A stretch of DNA of 24,625 nucleotides. It comes from 1-14-0-20-39-34 sp043800545. Lineage in GTDB: Bacteria > Patescibacteriota > Patescibacteriia > Magasanikbacterales > UBA922. The notes beneath the pieces were generated by a model that made no database searches, was not told where the DNA came from, and saw only the letters and a program-made list of their open reading frames with translations. How positions within the stretch are numbered: position 1 is the first letter of the stretch; every line of letters starts with the position of its first letter. Position numbers and translations under genes: made by a program. The stretch lies in contig JAZDMW010000074.1 in assembly GCA_043800545.1 (NCBI GenBank), forward strand, positions 1 to 24,625, read 5' to 3'. Below are positions 21,164-24,625 of the stretch, in pieces.

Positions 21164-23212
21164 ATGGTAGAAAAGAAAAACCAAAACCCAAGTTCAGATT
21201 ATAGCGCTAAAAATATTAGCGTTCTTGAAGGTCTCGAAGCAGTAAGAAAACGTCCGGGAATGTATATTGGTTCAACAGGAACAACCGGTCTTCATCACAT
21301 GATTTGGGAAGTTGTTGATAACTCTTTTGATGAAGCCATGGCAGGATTTTGTAATAATATTATCATTACACTTCTTCCTGAACACTGGATTTCTGTCGAA
21401 GATAATGGACGTGGTATCCCTGTAGATATTCATCCACTCAAAAAAGTAAGTGCTCTTGAACTCGTCATGGCAACGCTTCATGCTGGAGGAAAATTTGGAG
21501 ATGGTGGATATAAAGTATCTGGAGGTCTTCATGGTGTTGGTGTGTCTGTTGTAAATGCACTCTCTCTCCATACACGTGCTGAAGTTCACAGAGATGGACA
21601 AATTTGGGTACAAGATTATAAAACAGGAAAACCAGTAGAAAAAGTAAAAGCTATTGGAAAAACAAAAAAAATAGGAACGATTATTAGTTTCCGTCCTGAT
21701 GATACTATTTTTGAGACTATTGATTTCTCTTGGGAAACAATTATTGATCACCTTCGCCAACAAGCCTATTTAAACAAAGGTGTAAAATTGACTATCATAG
21801 ATAAAAGAAGTGCAGAAGAAAAAGAAAAAGATAAATCTGCAAAATCCTATCCAGATGCTCATTATCAATTCTTTTTTGAAGGTGGTATTGGAAGTTATGT
21901 AAAACACATCAATAGAAACAAAGAACCAAAGCATGAAAATATTTTTTATGTAGAAAAAAAGGTAGAAGATATTCTTATTGAAATTGCTCTTCAATATACT
22001 GATGATTATTCAGAATCTCTCCATGCTTTTGCAAATAACATTACCAATCCAGAAGGTGGTATGCATGTCCAGGGTTTCCGTACAGCACTCACAAGAACTC
22101 TGAACACCTATGCACGAAATAAAAATATTTTGAAGGAAAAAGATCCGAATCTTACAGGAGAAGATGTTCGAGAAGGATTAACCACTATTATTTCTGTTAA
22201 AATCCCTGATCCACAATTTGAAGGACAGACAAAAAGTAAACTCGGAAATCCAGAAGTAAAACCAGCTGTAGAACAAATCTTTGGTGAATTTTTTACAATT
22301 TTCCTTGAAGAACACCCAAAGGATGCTGAAGGTATTCTTGGAAAATGTCTTCTCGCAGCAAGAGCCCGAACAGCAGCACGTGTTGCTCGCGAATCCGTTC
22401 TTCGCAAAGGAGCACTCGAAGGATTTACTCTTCCAGGAAAACTTGCCGATTGTTCCAGTAGAAAAGCAGAAATTTCTGAGCTCTACCTTGTAGAGGGAGA
22501 TTCTGCTGGAGGTTCTGCAAAACAAGGACGAGATAGACATACACAAGCGATTCTTCCACTTCGTGGAAAAGTTCTCAATGTAGAGAGAGCTCGTTTAGAC
22601 AAGATACTCTCAAACAATGAATTAAAATCTCTTATTATTGCCCTAGGAACAAACATTGGTGAGATGTTCGATATAGAAAAACTTCGTTATCACAGAATTA
22701 TCATCATGACCGATGCTGATGTGGATGGAGCACATATCCGTACCCTTCTCCTCACACTTTTCTTCCGTTATTTTCCTGAACTTATACAAAAAGGACATAT
22801 ATACATTGCACAACCACCACTCTTTTCTCTCAAGTCTGGAAAAGCAGTAAAATGGTTCTTTGCAGAAGAAGATCTTCAAAAATATTTAAAGAAACAAGGA
22901 ATTAGTATTGAAGATGCTGAGGTTGAAGAAAATGGTGAGGAAACAGGAGAAGAAGTTGAAACAGAAAAAATAGAAGACAAAGCAAAACAAAAGAAATTAA
23001 ACATTCAGAGATACAAAGGTTTGGGAGAAATGAATCCTGAACAACTTTGGGAAACTACTATGAACCCAGAAACCCGTATCATGCTTCAAGTAACCATTGA
23101 AGATGCAGAAAAAGCAAATGAAGTTTTCGATATCCTCATGGGTTCAGAAGTTGCCCCACGTAAAAAATTCATACAAACACATGCAAAAAATGTAAAAAAT
23201 CTAGACATATAA
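21164..23212 (+). CDS. gyrB: DNA gyrase subunit B
   Basis: A 682-residue ATPase subunit of gyrase, which with GyrA introduces negative supercoils. The GHKL ATPase motifs are visible: E49 and D52-N53 in 'EVVDNSFDEA', DNGRGIP (80-86) and GGLHGVG (120-126). The transducer domain follows, then the TOPRIM domain with 'YLVEGDSAGGSAKQGRDR' and the metal-binding D-A-D in 'MTDADVDGAHI'. The C-terminal 'RYKGLGEMNPEQLW' is the GyrA-binding signature. An acidic insertion (about residues 585-605) precedes that motif. ParE cannot be fully excluded without gyrA/parC context, and gyrA is not adjacent. No Shine-Dalgarno. Ends with TAA. Confidence 0.95.
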   Translation: MVEKKNQNPSSDYSAKNISVLEGLEAVRKRPGMYIGSTGTTGLHHMIWEVVDNSFDEAMAGFCNNIIITLLPEHWISVEDNGRGIPVDIHPLKKVSALELVMATLHAGGKFGDGGYKVSGGLHGVGVSVVNALSLHTRAEVHRDGQIWVQDYKTGKPVEKVKAIGKTKKIGTIISFRPDDTIFETIDFSWETIIDHLRQQAYLNKGVKLTIIDKRSAEEKEKDKSAKSYPDAHYQFFFEGGIGSYVKHINRNKEPKHENIFYVEKKVEDILIEIALQYTDDYSESLHAFANNITNPEGGMHVQGFRTALTRTLNTYARNKNILKEKDPNLTGEDVREGLTTIISVKIPDPQFEGQTKSKLGNPEVKPAVEQIFGEFFTIFLEEHPKDAEGILGKCLLAARARTAARVARESVLRKGALEGFTLPGKLADCSSRKAEISELYLVEGDSAGGSAKQGRDRHTQAILPLRGKVLNVERARLDKILSNNELKSLIIALGTNIGEMFDIEKLRYHRIIIMTDADVDGAHIRTLLLTLFFRYFPELIQKGHIYIAQPPLFSLKSGKAVKWFFAEEDLQKYLKKQGISIEDAEVEENGEETGEEVETEKIEDKAKQKKLNIQRYKGLGEMNPEQLWETTMNPETRIMLQVTIEDAEKANEVFDILMGSEVAPRKKFIQTHAKNVKNLDI

Positions 23213-23219
23213 AAAAGAA

Positions 23220-23240
23220 ACCACCGAAAGGTGGTTTTTT
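23220..23240 (+). terminator. gyrB terminator
   Basis: Stem ACCACC/GGTGGT with a GAAA tetraloop, then five further T. Confidence 0.8.
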
Positions 23241-23245
23241 AATAT

Positions 23246-23274
23246 AAAAAAAGCCCGGAACCGAAGTTCCAGGC
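23246..23274 (-). terminator. Terminator of the gene at 23601
   Basis: Minus strand nine-pair stem GCCTGGAAC/GTTCCGGGC around a TTCG tetraloop, followed by seven T. Confidence 0.85.
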
Positions 23275-23301
23275 ACAGGGGAAAGAGCAAAGGTGAGTTG
23301 T

Positions 23302-23601
23302 TCAGTCATCGTCTCGTACATCCCAGCGAACAGGTGCAGGAGGAATCGACCTCTTACGCATCGCCTCGATCTGGAAGAGGACCTCAGCCTCCTCAAGTTG
23401 AGCCTGTGACCGAGCACCCCGATCACACTGGGAAAAGTTCGCCAGGATGGTCGACGGTGGCATTTGTTCCCAATCTACATCCGTGAGATTGAACAGCTCT
23501 CCAGGATGGGCTTCCCTCCACTGCACAATCCGACGATTGAACTCATCGACTTTACCTCGCTCAAGAAGGAGCAAAGCAATCTCCCGCGTTAACTCGTGCA
23601 T
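23302..23601 (-). CDS. Small hypothetical protein (GC-rich class)
   Basis: A 99-residue protein with AGGGA 4 bases before the ATG at 23601. The N-terminal helix 'LLLERGKVDEFNRRIVQWREAHPG' pattern (hydrophobic LLLL, then W-R-x-x-x-P) followed by 'LTDVDWEQM' and 'STILANFSQ' faintly recalls the start of pentapeptide-repeat proteins, but only one or two degenerate repeats could be present, so this is a weak hint. The C-terminus is charged. No TM or signal. It is the last unit of a minus-strand array, with its promoter inside linker repeat B1 and its own UUCG-loop terminator. Ends with TGA. High GC compared with gyrB. Confidence 0.7.
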   Translation of the reverse strand: MHELTREIALLLLERGKVDEFNRRIVQWREAHPGELFNLTDVDWEQMPPSTILANFSQCDRGARSQAQLEEAEVLFQIEAMRKRSIPPAPVRWDVRDDD

Positions 23602-23642
23602 ATTCCCTACTTTCTGACCTCTCGGGTCATGGTTGTATTAAA

Positions 23643-23671
23643 AGACTAACACAATCACGATTTTTTGTAAA
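23643..23671 (-). promoter_or_regulatory. Promoter of the gene at 23601 (in B1)
   Basis: Minus strand TTTACA, 17-base spacer, TAGTCT. Its -35 lies just after the T-tract of the upstream terminator. Confidence 0.6.
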
Positions 23672-23672
23672 T

Positions 23673-23699
23673 AAAAAAATCCCGGAAACAATGTCCGGG
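23673..23699 (-). terminator. Terminator of the gene at 24014 (in B1)
   Basis: Minus strand stem CCCGGA/TCCGGG, loop CATTGTT, then ATTTTTTTA. Confidence 0.8.
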
Positions 23700-23726
23700 T
23701 GGTGGGTGGGAATTTTGGTGGAGTGA

Positions 23727-24014
23727 TTACATCCACGAAATCTTGGTTTGTTTACCTTCCTCTTCGACGGTGTAGCCGAGGATGCGAAGTGCCTGACAGA
23801 ATCCTTCATCGAGTGAACAGGAAAGAATATACGGGAGATTCGACTCAGCTGTGTGGTATGGATGCCCCTCAATTTTGTCAGCGATTTCTCCCAAGAGTCG
23901 AGTGAGAAACTCAAACCGTGCAAGACGTTTTCCACACTGTGGAGGGTCTTCACTTATTCCATAATAAACTGCTGTCTGAATTGCTCTAGCTTCTACAGCC
24001 GTATAAATACGCAT
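23727..24014 (-). CDS. Small hypothetical protein (GC-rich class)
   Basis: A 95-residue protein from the ATG at 24014, with a short GGAA-type Shine-Dalgarno immediately upstream. It looks largely helical ('ARFEFLTRLLGEIADKI') and ends 'RILGYTVEEEGKQTKISWM', which has the look of a small strand pair. Three Cys, no TM, no signal peptide. No family recognised and no clear similarity to its neighbours, although both flanking linkers are near-identical. Promoter in B2, terminator in B1. Ends with TAA. Confidence 0.7.
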   Translation of the reverse strand: MRIYTAVEARAIQTAVYYGISEDPPQCGKRLARFEFLTRLLGEIADKIEGHPYHTAESNLPYILSCSLDEGFCQALRILGYTVEEEGKQTKISWM

Positions 24015-24056
24015 TTCCGTTCTCTTTCTGACCTCAAAGGTCCTGGTTGTATAAAA

Positions 24057-24085
24057 AGACTAACACAAACACTCTGTTTTGTAAA
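24057..24085 (-). promoter_or_regulatory. Promoter of the gene at 24014 (in B2)
   Basis: Minus strand TTTACA, 17-base spacer, TAGTCT, identical boxes to the B1 promoter although the spacer has changed at four positions. Confidence 0.6.
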
Positions 24086-24086
24086 T

Positions 24087-24113
24087 AAAAAAATCCCGGA
24101 AACAATGTCCGGG
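24087..24113 (-). terminator. Terminator of the gene at 24363 (in B2)
   Basis: Minus strand stem CCCGGA/TCCGGG, loop CATTGTT, then ATTTTTTTA; identical to the B1 terminator. Confidence 0.8.
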
Positions 24114-24150
24114 TGGTGGGTGGGAAAAAAGCGGGGCAGGAGAGGGACTC

Positions 24151-24363
24151 CTACTGATCTGTGGGGGGACGACGCTCGCGCCGACGCGCATCGGCCACAG
24201 TCTCATCGAAACGACCAGCGACAGTGTACCGTCGCGCAAGGGTATCGTTGGCAATCTCCCTGCACAACGCTTGATCTTCTGGAGTGGACAGATCGAAGCA
24301 CTCGAACATGCAAGACCAAGCACCAAATGACTGTCGTTCACCCTGATGCGTGGTATCTGGCAT
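24151..24363 (-). CDS. Small hypothetical protein, second gene of a two-gene unit
   Basis: A 70-residue protein with a textbook AAGGAGG Shine-Dalgarno 6 bases before the ATG at 24363. Its start is one base after the TGA of the 58-residue gene upstream, so the two are probably translationally coupled. Features: 'SCMFECFDLSTPEDQALC' with three Cys, then a helical, Arg-rich C-terminus (ARRRERRPP). No TM or signal. Family unknown. Strongly GC-rich. Ends with TAG; the terminator is in linker B2. Confidence 0.68.
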   Translation of the reverse strand: MPDTTHQGERQSFGAWSCMFECFDLSTPEDQALCREIANDTLARRYTVAGRFDETVADARRRERRPPTDQ

Positions 24364-24364
24364 C

Positions 24365-24541
24365 TCACACCTCCTTGTTGGTGGAATCTGGTTCTGTGGG
24401 AGAACTCCCCTTCTTTCGTGCAGAAGTCGCTTCTTTGGCCTGCTGCCAAAGGAGTTTCACACTCTCCGGTGGATTACAAAGACGAAAGATGGTGACGGCA
24501 CCATGACGCTCCACACGGAGTGGAATCCTTGATCTACTCAT
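24365..24541 (-). CDS. Small basic hypothetical protein, first gene of a two-gene unit
   Basis: A 58-residue protein from the ATG at 24541 to a TGA at 24365, shorter than usual gene-calling cut-offs. AAAGGA lies about 8 bases upstream of the ATG and a good promoter is at 24571-24598. The sequence begins MSRSRIPLRV and ends in a polar Ser/Thr/Lys-rich tail. No family recognised. GC-rich codons as in the neighbouring small genes, and the reading frame ends exactly where the Shine-Dalgarno-equipped next gene begins, which supports it as real. Confidence 0.62.
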   Translation of the reverse strand: MSRSRIPLRVERHGAVTIFRLCNPPESVKLLWQQAKEATSARKKGSSPTEPDSTNKEV

Positions 24542-24570
24542 TGGCTATTCCTTTCTTCTAGTGTATTTCC

Positions 24571-24598
24571 ATACTACCATTTGTATTATTTTTGTCAA
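24571..24598 (-). promoter_or_regulatory. Promoter of the two-gene unit at 24541
   Basis: Minus strand TTGACA, 16-base spacer, TAGTAT. Confidence 0.6.
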
Positions 24599-24602
24599 AA
24601 TA

Positions 24603-24625
24603 GAAAAACCACCAATTTCTTGGTG
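24603..24625 (-). terminator. Terminator of a minus-strand gene beyond the right edge
   Basis: Minus strand stem CACCAA/TTGGTG with a GAAA tetraloop, then GTTTTTC. It implies that another unit of the array lies to the right of the window. Confidence 0.75.

Larger units (their letters stand above)
23611..23712 (-). repeat. Linker repeat B1 (terminator, promoter and leader)
   Basis: A 102-base unit, the same length as B2 (24025-24126) and differing from it at about nine positions by hand count. In minus-strand order it holds a terminator, a promoter and a leader hairpin (TGACC/GGTCA). Confidence 0.88.
24025..24126 (-). repeat. Linker repeat B2 (terminator, promoter and leader)
   Basis: Second copy of the 102-base linker. 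The leader hairpin here is GACCT/AGGTC. Confidence 0.88.

Noticed and set aside
431..23212. UGA recoded to Gly or Trp, as in some CPR lineages
   Set aside because: No in-frame TGA appears in any long conserved gene. Trp is encoded by TGG, and TGA ends small genes directly before terminators.
23640..24126. CRISPR array or mobile-element ends
   Set aside because: The repeats are only two or three copies, contain promoters and terminators, and enclose genes rather than uniform spacers. No transposase, integrase or target-site duplication was seen.

Overview
**Organism.** The window looks like chromosome of a member of the Candidate Phyla Radiation (Patescibacteria). This is an inference from the mix of genes: RodA next to a zinc-ribbon protein and a DUF3048 protein, a transmembrane-anchored peptide-binding protein, an RNase J with a basic N-terminal extension, prfA followed directly by prmC, an L31 with a Lys/Ala-rich tail, and an AT-rich, A/T-ending codon style. 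No rRNA or phylogenetic marker tree was available, so the class is not assigned. The genetic code looks standard: no in-frame UGA occurs in the long housekeeping genes.

**Layout.** 1-3174 (minus): a close-packed run of glutaredoxin, DUF3592 membrane protein, SIS-domain sugar isomerase, small membrane protein, methyltransferase and a truncated membrane protein. 3237-6200 (minus): trpS followed by an LTA-synthase-like phosphotransferase/sulfatase broken by a one-base frameshift. 6716-9517 (minus): a uracil-DNA glycosylase-like protein, RNase J and tRNA-Leu(CAG). 9544-11811 (minus): secG and an oligopeptide-binding protein, probably one transcript from tandem consensus promoters. 13623-15920 (plus): rpmE, prfA, prmC (termination factors and the methylase that modifies them). 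17078-19646 (minus): rodA, zinc-ribbon protein, DUF3048 protein. 20116-21021 (minus): an unknown membrane-anchored protein. 21164-23212 (plus): gyrB.

**Second class of genes.** Between these blocks lie about a dozen short genes (58-171 codons) at 6335-6607, 11978-13490, 15975-17026, 19749-20075 and 23302-24541. They differ from the housekeeping genes in several ways at once. They are visibly more GC-rich and rich in C/G-ending codons. Most have their own TTGACA-17-TAxxxT-type promoter and their own strong terminator. Most have a clear Shine-Dalgarno sequence, which nearly every housekeeping gene here lacks. One third stop with TGA, which none of the 19 housekeeping genes does. None matches a family I recognise with confidence.

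**Repeated linkers.** In two clusters (11.9-13.5 kb and 23.3-24.6 kb) the DNA between these genes is a near-identical repeat, made of the terminator of one gene fused to the promoter and leader of the next, while the coding sequences differ greatly. This cassette-like architecture is the most unusual thing in the window. No integrase, transposase, CRISPR array or IS element was seen. No gene-free stretch exceeds about 170 bases; intergenic DNA is essentially promoters, leaders and terminators.
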